64,000 nucleotides of DNA. Source: Igneacidithiobacillus sp041146875 (GTDB lineage: Bacteria; Pseudomonadota; Gammaproteobacteria; Acidithiobacillales; Acidithiobacillaceae). This document shows positions 34,342-43,618 of this stretch, one piece after another (the first letter of the stretch is position 1; each line of letters begins with the position of its first letter). The notes beneath the pieces were generated by a model. That model was not told where the DNA came from, ran no database searches, and saw only the letters and a program-made list of their open reading frames with translations. The position numbers were made by a program, and so were the translations under genes. Location: positions 23,945-87,944 of the forward strand of contig NZ_JBFRXP010000013.1 in the NCBI RefSeq assembly GCF_041146875.1, given 5' to 3'.

Positions 34342-37143
34342 TCATCCGGTGTTACGCTGGCCAGCCGCAATGGCATTAATGCTGCGCAGCAGGGGGTCGA
34401 GCCAAGTTTCGCGAAACTCTGGTGGGGTGTCTTCGTTGCGGTAGCGACGGAGTAGGGCCAACTGAATATGATTTAACGGTTCCATGTAGACATTGCGCCG
34501 CTGCAGGGAAAAAGCGAGGCCGGGCACTTCGGCGAGCAACTCCACTTGGTTTTGGATGTGAAGCATCTCGCTAAGACTGAGCTCGAATTCCTGGCGGATT
34601 TTCGCAAAGATCTTTTGTGCACATTTTTGATCATTGGGTAGGGTGGCATACTCGGCCGCGAGGGTCATGTCCGCCTTCGCCATGGCCATAGTGATGTTGC
34701 CCAGCAAGGCGTGGAAAAAGGGCCAGTGTTGATACATTTTCTGCAGCGTTTCCAGACGCTTGGGGTCATCGCCACGCCATGCGCGAATAGCGGAACCGAG
34801 TCCATACCAAGCGGGAAGCACATGGCGCGACTGTGCCCAGGCAAAGACCCAGGGGATCGCCCGAATGGAGCTCATGGAGCGGTCGCCACGCTGGCGATGG
34901 GAAGGCCGCGAGCCAATATTCATGTGGGCAATTTCATTGAGAGGCGTAGCCTCGTAAAAATAGTCGATGAAACCCTCGGTATCTTGAATGAGTTCGCGAT
35001 AGACGGTCTCACCGCTTTTGGTGAGGGCCGCCATGACCTCGAGAAAAGTGGGCTCATCGGCGGGCACCGTTTGCACCAAACCAACGCTGGCGCGCATCAA
35101 TCCAGTCACGCCCACGGTGAGCTCGTAGACTGCAGTTTCCAGGTTGGCGTACTTGAACGAGAGCACCTCACCTTGCTCGGTAATCTTGATCTGCCCACGT
35201 ACGGTGTTGGCCGGCTGGGCTAGGATGGCCTCATGGGTGGGGCCGCCGCCGCGACCGACACTTCCGCCCCGGCCATGGAAGACACGGATATGAATGCGCC
35301 GCCGGTCCGCTAGAGCCGCTAACTCGAGCTGTGCCTGATACAGCGACCAACTCGAGGAGAGAATGCCGCCATCTTTACAAGAGTCAGAATAGCCGAGCAT
35401 GACTTCCTGGATATTTTCCTGACTCTGTAAGATCTCTGCGTATACCGGGTCGTCCAGCAAACGACCCATCACCGTTTCCATGCGCTCCAGATCGTGGATT
35501 GTCTCGAAAAGAGGGCTGACCGAGATCTCGCTGTACAGGCCCTGGCGTGACCAGCCCGCAAGGCCAAATTCTTTCGCCAATACCAGAACTTCCAGTATAT
35601 GGCTCGCCTCGTGCGTCATCGATACTACGTAGTGACCAAAGGAACGCTCACCGATCTCCCGGCGGAGCTGCGCGATGCACTTAAACATCGCGCAGGTTTC
35701 ACTCGCGAGCGGTGATAACTGTTCCGGCAGGTCTTCCACGAGTTTTCCCGGTTTGCGCAAGGCATTGCTGAGAAGGGCAAGCTTGTGCTCTTCGTCCATC
35801 TCCATATAACCCTGAAATTCCGGCAGCTTTACAAAGAGCTCTGCAACGGTGCGCGTGTGTACGGTCGATTCTTGACGGATATCAAGGGAGGCCAGGTGAA
35901 AACCGAAGGTCTCGACGAGCCAGACCAAGTCCTGCACTGAATGATTGGCAATATAGTCATCACCATGACCGCGCAGAGAGTCGCGCACCAAGAGCAGATC
36001 AGCGAGAAAATCCTGATCGCTTGCGTAGGCCGGGCCATTAGCCGCAAAGCCATTACTGCTTTGACCGTTTTCCAACTGGCGTAGGCGCAGATCGAGGCGG
36101 GTGATCATGTAGCGCAATTTTCGCCGATACGGTTCGCTTGGAAACCTTTGGTTCACCCACTCGGCGAGTTCGGGAAAATCGTCCGCATCCTTTTCGAGAG
36201 AGGCGAGCAAAATCGGTGAGATGGTGCAGAAGCGCGCCGAGTGCCCGAGCAGTGGATAGAGCTCGGAAAGGCGTTGCTGGTACTCGCGCAGCACCTCCAC
36301 ACTTTGGGTGCGCAAGGTCCAGCCCGTAATCGCCGCCGTAACGTTTGGATTGCCGTCGCGATCCCCTCCGATCCACGAGCCAAAGCGTATGAAGGCGGGA
36401 ATATCCACCTGACTTTCGCCATACACACGGCGGGCGGCACGCCTGGCCGCGTGATAGGCCATGGGGACGGCTGTAAAGAGGCTGTCACGGAAGTAGAAGA
36501 GGCCGTTTTCCACCTCGTCCTGTACGTGCGGGCGGTTGGTACGCACCTCCTCGGTCTCCCAAAGAATCTGAATCTGCGCCTGTAACTGGCGCAGGATGTC
36601 ATTTTCTTCCTCTTCTGTCAGGGTCGGGTCATCCAGTGCCTTGCTGGTAAGGAAGATGCGGCGCAGTGCATGGAGTACCGTGCGCCGCTTGGACTCCGTA
36701 GGATGCGCCGTGAATACCGGCAGATAACGGAGCTGCCCCAACAGGTATTGAAGCTGCCCGGCGTTTACTCCGGTACTTTGCAACTGTCGAAAGGTATCTT
36801 CGAAGGATCCAACCCAGAGCCCATTGCCGCGCTGTAACATGCGCCGCCGCTGCACGTGCTGAAACTCTTCCTCGGCAATGTTGACCAAGCTAAAGTAAGT
36901 GTTAAAGGCGCGAATGACGAGTACGAGATCATCCTGGGGTAGCGCATCGATAAAGCGGGCGAGGCGCTGGCGTAACTTGGGGTCGTCACGACGATGTAGG
37001 CGGATATAGCCCTGACGAAGCTGCTCAACGGCGCTGAACACCCGTTCGCCGGCGCGTTCGCGTAGCACATCGCCCAAAATGTTGCCCAAGCGTTTTACGC
37101 GAGCGCGCAGGGCGCGGTCGCTGGTCGGTTTTTTTGCGTCCAC
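34342..37143 (-). CDS. ppc: Phosphoenolpyruvate carboxylase
   Basis: PEP carboxylase fixes bicarbonate onto PEP to give oxaloacetate, an anaplerotic step important for an autotroph. It has 933 residues, slightly longer than the E. coli enzyme (883). The catalytic His motif TAHPTESKRR, the glycine loop FHGRGGSVGRGGGPTH and LGYSDSCKDGG are intact. It is divergent from hfq and followed by the coupled maf gene. Confidence 0.96.
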   Translation of the reverse strand: MDAKKPTSDRALRARVKRLGNILGDVLRERAGERVFSAVEQLRQGYIRLHRRDDPKLRQRLARFIDALPQDDLVLVIRAFNTYFSLVNIAEEEFQHVQRRRMLQRGNGLWVGSFEDTFRQLQSTGVNAGQLQYLLGQLRYLPVFTAHPTESKRRTVLHALRRIFLTSKALDDPTLTEEEENDILRQLQAQIQILWETEEVRTNRPHVQDEVENGLFYFRDSLFTAVPMAYHAARRAARRVYGESQVDIPAFIRFGSWIGGDRDGNPNVTAAITGWTLRTQSVEVLREYQQRLSELYPLLGHSARFCTISPILLASLEKDADDFPELAEWVNQRFPSEPYRRKLRYMITRLDLRLRQLENGQSSNGFAANGPAYASDQDFLADLLLVRDSLRGHGDDYIANHSVQDLVWLVETFGFHLASLDIRQESTVHTRTVAELFVKLPEFQGYMEMDEEHKLALLSNALRKPGKLVEDLPEQLSPLASETCAMFKCIAQLRREIGERSFGHYVVSMTHEASHILEVLVLAKEFGLAGWSRQGLYSEISVSPLFETIHDLERMETVMGRLLDDPVYAEILQSQENIQEVMLGYSDSCKDGGILSSSWSLYQAQLELAALADRRRIHIRVFHGRGGSVGRGGGPTHEAILAQPANTVRGQIKITEQGEVLSFKYANLETAVYELTVGVTGLMRASVGLVQTVPADEPTFLEVMAALTKSGETVYRELIQDTEGFIDYFYEATPLNEIAHMNIGSRPSHRQRGDRSMSSIRAIPWVFAWAQSRHVLPAWYGLGSAIRAWRGDDPKRLETLQKMYQHWPFFHALLGNITMAMAKADMTLAAEYATLPNDQKCAQKIFAKIRQEFELSLSEMLHIQNQVELLAEVPGLAFSLQRRNVYMEPLNHIQLALLRRYRNEDTPPEFRETWLDPLLRSINAIAAGQRNTG

Positions 37144-37329
37144 AGACTCTCCCCAGTACAGAACGGCGGCATTGATATGGAGAGAACTTATCGGTAATCC
37201 GGCGAGAGGTCAAAGCACCACCATCGCCGCGCGAACCCAATTGCATCCTACCCGTAGCATCATCGCGACTTTTGAGATAGTCTAATATGACTAGCCGATG
37301 GCATGATGCAAGTCAAAAAGGAGACAATA

Positions 37330-37602
37330 ATGGCCAGTCAGCAAAAAGGGCAAATTTTGCAAGACCCTTTCCTCAATCTGTTGCGCAAGGAGCACGTTCC
37401 AGTCGCGATCTATCTGGTTAATGGCATCAAGCTGCAGGGGTTTGTAGAGTCGTTCGATCAATTTGTCGTGCTGTTGCGAAACAATGTCAGCCAGATGATC
37501 TACAAGCATGCTATTTCTACGGTGGTTCCCAGCCGCGACGTGCGCTTGCCTTTGCCCGAATCGGAAGGTGAGACAAGTGCCGGAGACGAGGCCGCCGACT
37601 GA
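37330..37602 (+). CDS. hfq: RNA chaperone Hfq
   Basis: A hexameric Sm-like protein that pairs small RNAs with mRNAs. It has 90 residues. Sm1 (QDPFLNLLRKEHVPVAIYL) and Sm2 (MIYKHAISTVVP) carry the Gln8-type and YKH RNA-contact residues. AAGGAG precedes the ATG at 37330. The stop TGA overlaps the proposed CTG start of hflX. A -10-like TAATAT occurs at 37283-37288 but the -35 is weak. Confidence 0.96.
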   Translation: MASQQKGQILQDPFLNLLRKEHVPVAIYLVNGIKLQGFVESFDQFVVLLRNNVSQMIYKHAISTVVPSRDVRLPLPESEGETSAGDEAAD

Positions 37603-38909
37603 GTCAGAGTCTCGGGATTCAGCGGTCACATCGGGACCGCTCTTTACTGATCCACGTTTCGACCCCAGGGGTGCAAGCTGACGACGGGGGGGATGAGTTT
37701 CAGCAATTGGCTGCGGATACTGGAGCAGAGATTCTAGCTCTGTGGACGGTTTCGCGCGCTCGTTTGGACCCTGCCACCTGTATTGGTAGTGGCAAGGTGC
37801 AAGAGATAGCTGATTTTGTGCAGGCCAACGCGATTGATTTGATTCTCTTCGATCGGCCACTGAGTCCGATTCAAGAGCGTAACCTGGAGCGCGCCTGTGG
37901 GGCACGTGTGATTGATCGCGTGGGCCTCATTCTCGATATCTTTGCCCGCCGTGCACGCACCCACGAGGGGCAACTGCAAGTGGAGTTGGCGCAATTGGAT
38001 CACCTGCGTACGCGATTGGTACGCGGTTGGACACACTTGGAACGACAGCGGGGTGGTATCGGTTTGCGCGGGCCGGGCGAGACCCAGCTGGAAACAGACC
38101 GTAGACTGATTGGTGTGCGCATTCGTGTCTTACGTGAACGTTTGACACGAGTCTCGGCGCAGCGTGCTACGCAACGGAGAGCGCGGATGCGAGCTCCAGC
38201 ACCGACAGTTGCGTTGGTGGGCTACACTAATGCGGGTAAATCCTCTCTGTTCAATGTGCTGACCGCTAATGAACAGTACGCCGCTGATCAGCTTTTTGCT
38301 ACCCTTGATCCAGCTATTCGCCGCCTCGCCGGCAATGGCCCGAGTACGCTGATGGCCGATACGGTGGGTTTTTTGCGTGATCTTCCGACTGAACTGATCG
38401 CCGCATTTCGCGCTACTTTAGAGGAAGTTAGCCAAGCGCAGTTGCTGCTTCATGTTATCGATGCTGCAGCGCCAGATCGAGATGAACAAATCCTCGCAGT
38501 AGAAAATGTCCTTGCCGAGATTGGAGCTGCCGCTGTGCCGCGCATTCGGATATTCAACAAAATCGATCTCTTGGTTGAGGAGGCGCGAGAGCGCTTTGAT
38601 GAAAATGGCAAGGTAAGTGATCTGTGGCTCAGTGCCTATACTGGTGCAGGCGTTGCGCGGCTCCGTGAGGTCATTGCGCGGCGAGTGCATGGCGCGCGAT
38701 TGCGCTTGCGCTGTGCTTTGCGGCCGGGAGAGGGCGCGCTGCGGGCGCGCCTGTTTCGCGTGGCCTCGGTGTTGGAGGAACGTTTTGACAGCGATGGGAG
38801 CAATCACTTGCTCATTGAGATAGACGAACAAGTTTGGGCAGGATTGCAAAAACACTGCGGGGCAGAGAGTTGTCAGCAGGAGGATCTGCCTTCTACAATG
38901 CGCCCATAG
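37599..38909 (+). CDS. hflX: Ribosome-associated GTPase HflX, apparent CTG start
   Basis: A GTPase that splits stalled 70S ribosomes. G1 is GYTNAGKSSLFN, G3 is DTVGF, G4 is NKID, and the HflX domain shows RGPGETQLETDRR. The first standard start is GTG at 37671. However, the same frame upstream encodes RDRSLLIHVSTPG, the expected N-terminal strand of HflX. Between the frame's stop at 37569 and that strand there is no ATG, GTG or TTG. CTG at 37599 overlaps the hfq stop (CTGA), follows GAGG by 7 nt, and yields 436 residues, close to the E. coli length of 426. Confidence 0.88.
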   Translation: MSQSLGIQRSHRDRSLLIHVSTPGVQADDGGDEFQQLAADTGAEILALWTVSRARLDPATCIGSGKVQEIADFVQANAIDLILFDRPLSPIQERNLERACGARVIDRVGLILDIFARRARTHEGQLQVELAQLDHLRTRLVRGWTHLERQRGGIGLRGPGETQLETDRRLIGVRIRVLRERLTRVSAQRATQRRARMRAPAPTVALVGYTNAGKSSLFNVLTANEQYAADQLFATLDPAIRRLAGNGPSTLMADTVGFLRDLPTELIAAFRATLEEVSQAQLLLHVIDAAAPDRDEQILAVENVLAEIGAAAVPRIRIFNKIDLLVEEARERFDENGKVSDLWLSAYTGAGVARLREVIARRVHGARLRLRCALRPGEGALRARLFRVASVLEERFDSDGSNHLLIEIDEQVWAGLQKHCGAESCQQEDLPSTMRP

Positions 38910-38929
38910 TCCGGGGTAAGGAGAGCGGG

Positions 38930-40060
38930 ATGCCATGGAGTGATCCGGGCGGAAACGGTAAGCAAAACGGTAACGGCGGTATTAAGAGCCCCTGGGGGCA
39001 GCGTCCCAAAAAACCGGGTGCGACGTGGGATATCGATAAGATCACGAAAGAACTGCGCAAGTTGGGTGGCAAGTTTTCGTCAGCCCCAGGTTCTGGTCCA
39101 CGAAACAAAATGCCCTTTCTCCGTTGGCTGCCTCTTATCGCTATTGTGGTGCTGATCGGTATCTGGCTCCTTTCCGGTTTCTACGAAGTGGGTACTGGGC
39201 AGGAAGGGATGGTATTGCGCTTTGGGCAGGTGGTAGCTACTGTCCCGCCGGGTAGCCACTACCATTGGCCCCGTCCAATCGAATCCGTAGAAACGGTCGA
39301 CGTTGGTCGCAATCGCCGCTTGGTTTTGGGGTATGGTGATTCCGGGGAGGCACTTAGTCCGGGTCGCATTCTCACCAGCAACGGCGAAGTGGTCGACATA
39401 CGATATGCTGCGAATTATCGAATTGCGCATCCCCGTAGTTTTCTCTTTGCGAGTAGCAACCCGCAGCAGTATTTGGCTTTTGTGCTAAGTGCGGCGTTGC
39501 GCCAAGTTACCAGTGGAATGAGCTCCGAGCAGCTGCTCACGATGGCCCATGCGCCGCTGGAACAACAGATATTGCAGAAGGCCCAGGAATTACTTGCCGA
39601 CGGTGATAGTGGCATTAGCCTGCAGTCGGTGCAGATCATTGAGCTCACTCATCCCAAGGCACTCGACCCCGAATATGACAAAATTGCCAAGGCGCGCAAG
39701 GATGCCGCGGAGAAGGCTGAGCAGGCTAAGGCTGATACCGGCAAGACCTTACTCGCCGCCAAGGCCGAAGCAGCGAAAATGCGCAATCAAGCAAGTGTGC
39801 AAGCCGATCAGCTGCTGGGCAAGGCGCATGGCGACATAGCACGTTTTAATGCAGTTTATCAAGCCTATCAGCAGGATCCGCAAATCAGCACCAAGCAGAT
39901 GTACCTGCAGGCCATGCAGGATGTGCTCGCGAAAGCTGGCAAGATTGTGGTTGCCGACGGGCAGGGCGCGCAGGTGGCAGTACAAGTTGCCGCGCCAGCG
40001 ATTTCCGCACCGTTGGCCAAGCCCAGTGCCCCCACTGCTAGTGGAGATAAAGGCTCATGA
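38930..40060 (+). CDS. hflK: FtsH modulator HflK
   Basis: An SPFH/band-7 membrane protein, 376 residues. The cytoplasmic N-terminus is Gly/Asn-rich, and a membrane helix sits at about 63-82. A periplasmic SPFH domain and a coiled-coil region rich in Ala/Lys/Glu (about 240-320) follow. With HflC it encages FtsH and restrains its proteolysis. The ATG at 38930 follows AAGGAGAG. Longer frames start inside hflX. hflC overlaps by 4 bp. Confidence 0.95.
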   Translation: MPWSDPGGNGKQNGNGGIKSPWGQRPKKPGATWDIDKITKELRKLGGKFSSAPGSGPRNKMPFLRWLPLIAIVVLIGIWLLSGFYEVGTGQEGMVLRFGQVVATVPPGSHYHWPRPIESVETVDVGRNRRLVLGYGDSGEALSPGRILTSNGEVVDIRYAANYRIAHPRSFLFASSNPQQYLAFVLSAALRQVTSGMSSEQLLTMAHAPLEQQILQKAQELLADGDSGISLQSVQIIELTHPKALDPEYDKIAKARKDAAEKAEQAKADTGKTLLAAKAEAAKMRNQASVQADQLLGKAHGDIARFNAVYQAYQQDPQISTKQMYLQAMQDVLAKAGKIVVADGQGAQVAVQVAAPAISAPLAKPSAPTASGDKGS

Positions 40061-40935
40061 AACCCATTACATGGGGCTGGATTGCCCTGCTACTTGTCGT
40101 ATTCTTGTATCTGTTGTCTGCTAGCTTTTACGAACTACGTCCGGGGCAGAGCGCAGTTGTTCTCAGCGCCGGCCATGTGGCTGCCGAACGCTCGCAGCCG
40201 GGTCTCTACATACATTGGCCCTTTTTGCAGTCCGTACAGGTCATTGATACACGACGGCGCAGTCAGAGCACCAAAGCGGTCACGATCACTCCCTCTACTG
40301 GACCGAGTTTGCAGCTCGATTGCTTTGTGCAATGGCACGTCAGCGATGCGGAAAAATTTTATCAACGGGGGCTCAATACAGCCCTGGCTGAGAGTCAGGT
40401 AAGTGATGTGGTGCAAGCCGCACTCACCCGCGTTGTGGAGAAAAATCCAGGTGTGGCGCCGAGCAGTGCCACTTTGGCTGCTTGGCAACAGAGCTTGAGC
40501 AGCCAAGTGGCGGATTCCCTTGCGCGCAATGGCATTTCTCTTGACGACCTGCGTTTTCTGGAAATTGGATTGACCGCTGAAGCGCAACAAGATGTTTACC
40601 AGAAAATGCGTAGCGATTTGCAAACCAAGCTTGCAGCGGAGGAGTTGGCAGGTAAAGAGCAGGTCGACGAAATCAAGAATTCCGCCGAGAAAGAGCGCCA
40701 GCAAATCGTCAGTCAAGCCTATACTACGGCGCAGCAGACTCTGGGCCAGGCACAGGGCCAAGCGGCCAAGATCTACGCCGATGCCTATGGAAAAAATCCG
40801 CGCTTTTATGCCTTTTACCGTAGTCTTGAGGTGTTGCGCGACAGCGCTAAAGCAGATGATGTCTGGGTGTTGCCGGCCGACTCTCCGTTGCTCCGCTATC
40901 TGCGCGAAGGGCTACAGGGAGGCGGAAAGCCGTGA
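40057..40935 (+). CDS. hflC: FtsH modulator HflC
   Basis: The partner SPFH protein, 292 residues, with an N-terminal membrane helix (about 6-24), a band-7 domain and a C-terminal coiled coil (about 190-245). The ATGA overlap with hflK and the GTGA overlap with hisZ show tight coupling. The order hfq-hflX-hflK-hflC-hisZ-purA is conserved in many proteobacteria. Confidence 0.95.
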   Translation: MKPITWGWIALLLVVFLYLLSASFYELRPGQSAVVLSAGHVAAERSQPGLYIHWPFLQSVQVIDTRRRSQSTKAVTITPSTGPSLQLDCFVQWHVSDAEKFYQRGLNTALAESQVSDVVQAALTRVVEKNPGVAPSSATLAAWQQSLSSQVADSLARNGISLDDLRFLEIGLTAEAQQDVYQKMRSDLQTKLAAEELAGKEQVDEIKNSAEKERQQIVSQAYTTAQQTLGQAQGQAAKIYADAYGKNPRFYAFYRSLEVLRDSAKADDVWVLPADSPLLRYLREGLQGGGKP

Positions 40936-42152
40936 TCGAAAGCAAAGACGCCATGGCGAGTTGGATGTTGCCAGCCGGTTTTGAGGACATGGGACCGCAG
41001 CAGGCAGCTGCACTTGAGGGTAAACGTAGGGAATTATTGGATCTCTTTACCTCCTGGGGGTATCGCCAAGTTATCCCCCCCATGCTTGAGCACTTAGAGA
41101 GCGTGCTTACTGGCAGTGCCGTGGATTTGGACCTGGAAACCTGGAAAGTGCTCGATCAGGCTAGCGGTCGGGTACTCGGCTTTCGCTCTGACATGACTCC
41201 GCAAATGGCGCGTATCGATGTGCAGATGGCGCGCGGCGACGAGGCGCGGCGCTTGAGCTATGCGGGCACGGTTTTGCGCGCGCAACCCGATGCCTTGGGT
41301 GGAAGTCGTGCCCCTTTTCAAGTTGGCGCGGAGCTGTTTGGCGTCGGTAGTGCCGATGCTGACTTAGAAATTCTTAGTCTGATGGTCGAGAGTGTGCAGC
41401 GTTGCTGCGTTGGGACCGATCTCGTCTTGGACCTTGGTCATGTCGCCATCCCCCGTAGCTTGGCCGAGGCGACTGGACTTCCCCTGCGTGATCAGCAAGA
41501 GCTGCTGCGCTTGTTGGAGCGCAAGGCCTGGCCCGATCTTCGCCAGCTTCTGCAATTGGGTGCGGTTTTTAGTGAGCATTCCGCGGCCTTCCGTAGCTTG
41601 GCCGAATTGCATGGTGAGTACGAAGTACTCGAACGCGCACGCCAGCGCTTTGCCGACTACCCTGTTATTTTGTGCGCGCTGGAAGAACTGGACTTCGTCT
41701 GGCAATTGCTAGGCCAGCGCTATCCGCAACTGAGTATTCGTGCTGATTTGGCTGAGATGCAGGGGCACCGCTACCACACCGGTATGCTGTTCGCCCTTTT
41801 TTCGCCGCAGCGCGGTGCGGCCGTCGCCCGCGGTGGTCGCTATGATGGCGTTGGCGAGGCCTTCGGCCGCCATCGCCCGGCTACGGGCTTTAGCCTGGAT
41901 TTACGGCCTTTGCTTCGAGAACTTGCAGAAGAACGCAAATGCCCGCGCATCTGGGCCCCTGGGGGGGCGGATCCCAAGTTATGGCAGGCAATGCAAGATC
42001 TACGCGCACAGGGTTATACCGTGGTGCAGGACCTTGCTGAGGGCGTCCCTACATCTCAGGCGCCCGCCGGTTTCGATGCCCTGCTGGTAGCAGAGCAAGG
42101 CCAGTGGACCTTGATTGGTCGCGAACCTGAGTTTCCCTTTTCTGCATCCTAA
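40932..42152 (+). CDS. hisZ: ATP phosphoribosyltransferase regulatory subunit HisZ
   Basis: A HisRS-like protein without synthetase activity that complexes with short-form HisG and confers histidine feedback on the first step of histidine synthesis. The 406 residues follow the class II fold (GFRSDMTPQMAR near motif 2, GGRYDGVGEAFG) but the C-terminal anticodon domain is absent. GTG at 40932 overlaps the hflC stop. Its presence predicts a short HisG elsewhere. Confidence 0.93.
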   Translation: MIESKDAMASWMLPAGFEDMGPQQAAALEGKRRELLDLFTSWGYRQVIPPMLEHLESVLTGSAVDLDLETWKVLDQASGRVLGFRSDMTPQMARIDVQMARGDEARRLSYAGTVLRAQPDALGGSRAPFQVGAELFGVGSADADLEILSLMVESVQRCCVGTDLVLDLGHVAIPRSLAEATGLPLRDQQELLRLLERKAWPDLRQLLQLGAVFSEHSAAFRSLAELHGEYEVLERARQRFADYPVILCALEELDFVWQLLGQRYPQLSIRADLAEMQGHRYHTGMLFALFSPQRGAAVARGGRYDGVGEAFGRHRPATGFSLDLRPLLRELAEERKCPRIWAPGGADPKLWQAMQDLRAQGYTVVQDLAEGVPTSQAPAGFDALLVAEQGQWTLIGREPEFPFSAS

Positions 42153-42174
42153 GTTATCTGCGGAGTCGACATCG

Positions 42175-43464
42175 ATGTCCAAAAATGTTGTGGTGGTAGG
42201 TACCCAGTGGGGGGACGAGGGCAAGGGTAAGATTGTCGACTGGCTTACCGAGCATTGTCAGGCGGTCGCCCGTTTTCAAGGAGGTAACAACGCCGGTCAC
42301 ACCCTGGTCATTGGTGGCAAAAAAACGGTTCTGCATCTGATTCCATCAGGAATCTTGCGAGCAGACGTACAGTGTTTCATTGGCAACGGGGTTGTGCTCG
42401 ACCCCGTTGCCTTGTTCGAGGAACTGGATCCCTTGCTGGCAACGGTTCCCGACGCCGCGCAACGACTGCTGATTTCCGAGGCGTGCCCATTGATTCTGCC
42501 CTATCACAAGCGGCTTGATCTGGCCCGCGAGCATGCGAAGGGAGAGGCGCGTATTGGCACCACCGGGCGAGGTATTGGTCCTGCCTACGAAGACAAAGTT
42601 GCGCGGCGTGCCCTACGAGTGGCGGATCTCTTCCACCGTGAGCGTTTTGCCGCCAAGTTGGGCGAGGCCTTGGATTATCATAATTTCGTGTTGCAGCACT
42701 ACTTCAAGGAAGAGCCGGAAGATTTTCATCGAACTCTTGAACAAAGTTTGGCCTATGCCGAACGCCTGGCACCTATGAGCACCGATGTCTCCTTACGCCT
42801 GAGCCAGATTCAGGCAGCTGGCGGACGCATCCTTTTTGAGGGCGCGCAGGGTACGTTGCTTGATGTTGATCATGGCACGTATCCGTTTGTCACCTCTTCG
42901 AATACCGTGGCGGGTGCAGCGGCGGCTGGCACGGGTGTTGGGCCAGGTGATCTGGGCTATGTACTCGGTATTACCAAGGCCTACACCACGCGCGTCGGTT
43001 CTGGCCCTTTCCCCACGGAGCTTTTTGACGATACCGGCCGGTGGCTGGCGGAGAAGGGTGGTGAGGTTGGTGCTACTACCGGGCGTGCACGACGCTGTGG
43101 CTGGTTTGATGCGGTTGCCTTGCGCGCCTCCTGCCGAGTAAATGGAGTGACTGGCTTGTGCATGACCAAACTTGATGTCCTTGATGGTTTGGCGGAAATT
43201 CGCGTTGCGACGGGCTATCGTGTGCGTGGTGCGGAGTGCCGCGACTTGCCGGGTGGCGCGGAGTCACTGGCCGATTGTGAACCCATCTACGAAAGCTTCC
43301 CCGGCTGGTCGGAGTCCACCGCTGGCGTACAGCTCTGGCAAGACCTGCCGCAAAATGCACGGAACTATCTCGAGGCGTTAGCGGAGCTGGTGGAGCGCCC
43401 CGTTGCTATCGTCTCCACTGGGCCGGATCGGGCGCATACAATCTTACGTGAGGCGTTCTTATGA
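42175..43464 (+). CDS. purA: Adenylosuccinate synthetase
   Basis: PurA makes adenylosuccinate from IMP, aspartate and GTP, and its product is the substrate of PurB at the left end of the window. It has 429 residues. The P-loop-like GTQWGDEGKGK and NAGHT motifs are intact. The ATG at 42175 gives the conserved N-terminus; an earlier frame opening lies in hisZ. T-runs follow the stop codon but no convincing hairpin precedes them. Confidence 0.97.
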   Translation: MSKNVVVVGTQWGDEGKGKIVDWLTEHCQAVARFQGGNNAGHTLVIGGKKTVLHLIPSGILRADVQCFIGNGVVLDPVALFEELDPLLATVPDAAQRLLISEACPLILPYHKRLDLAREHAKGEARIGTTGRGIGPAYEDKVARRALRVADLFHRERFAAKLGEALDYHNFVLQHYFKEEPEDFHRTLEQSLAYAERLAPMSTDVSLRLSQIQAAGGRILFEGAQGTLLDVDHGTYPFVTSSNTVAGAAAAGTGVGPGDLGYVLGITKAYTTRVGSGPFPTELFDDTGRWLAEKGGEVGATTGRARRCGWFDAVALRASCRVNGVTGLCMTKLDVLDGLAEIRVATGYRVRGAECRDLPGGAESLADCEPIYESFPGWSESTAGVQLWQDLPQNARNYLEALAELVERPVAIVSTGPDRAHTILREAFL

Positions 43465-43526
43465 GCCGAATTTTTTTGCTTTTTTTTGTAAACATTGCGT
43501 AGTATGAACAGCGTCATGCCTTCGTG

Positions 43527-43582
43527 CTGTCATCAAAGTGTCATAAAACTGTCGCACTATTGTCATAGTTTTTGGTCATACT
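43527..43582 (+). promoter_or_regulatory. Double Pho box and -10 of olsB
   Basis: Four 7-mers stand at 11-bp pitch: CTGTCAT (43527), GTGTCAT (43538), CTGTCGC (43549) and TTGTCAT (43560-43566). A -10 candidate, CATACT, lies at 43577-43582, exactly 10 bp downstream, the same geometry as at pstS. The upstream run of T residues (about 43471-43488) could act as an UP-like element. This places olsBA in the PhoB regulon. Confidence 0.83.
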
Positions 43583-43618
43583 GTTATTTGCTGCAACCCG
43601 TAGCAGGGAGATTGAGGG

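Noticed and set aside
43465..43490. Intrinsic terminator after purA
   Set aside because: There are two T-runs but no stable stem immediately before them.
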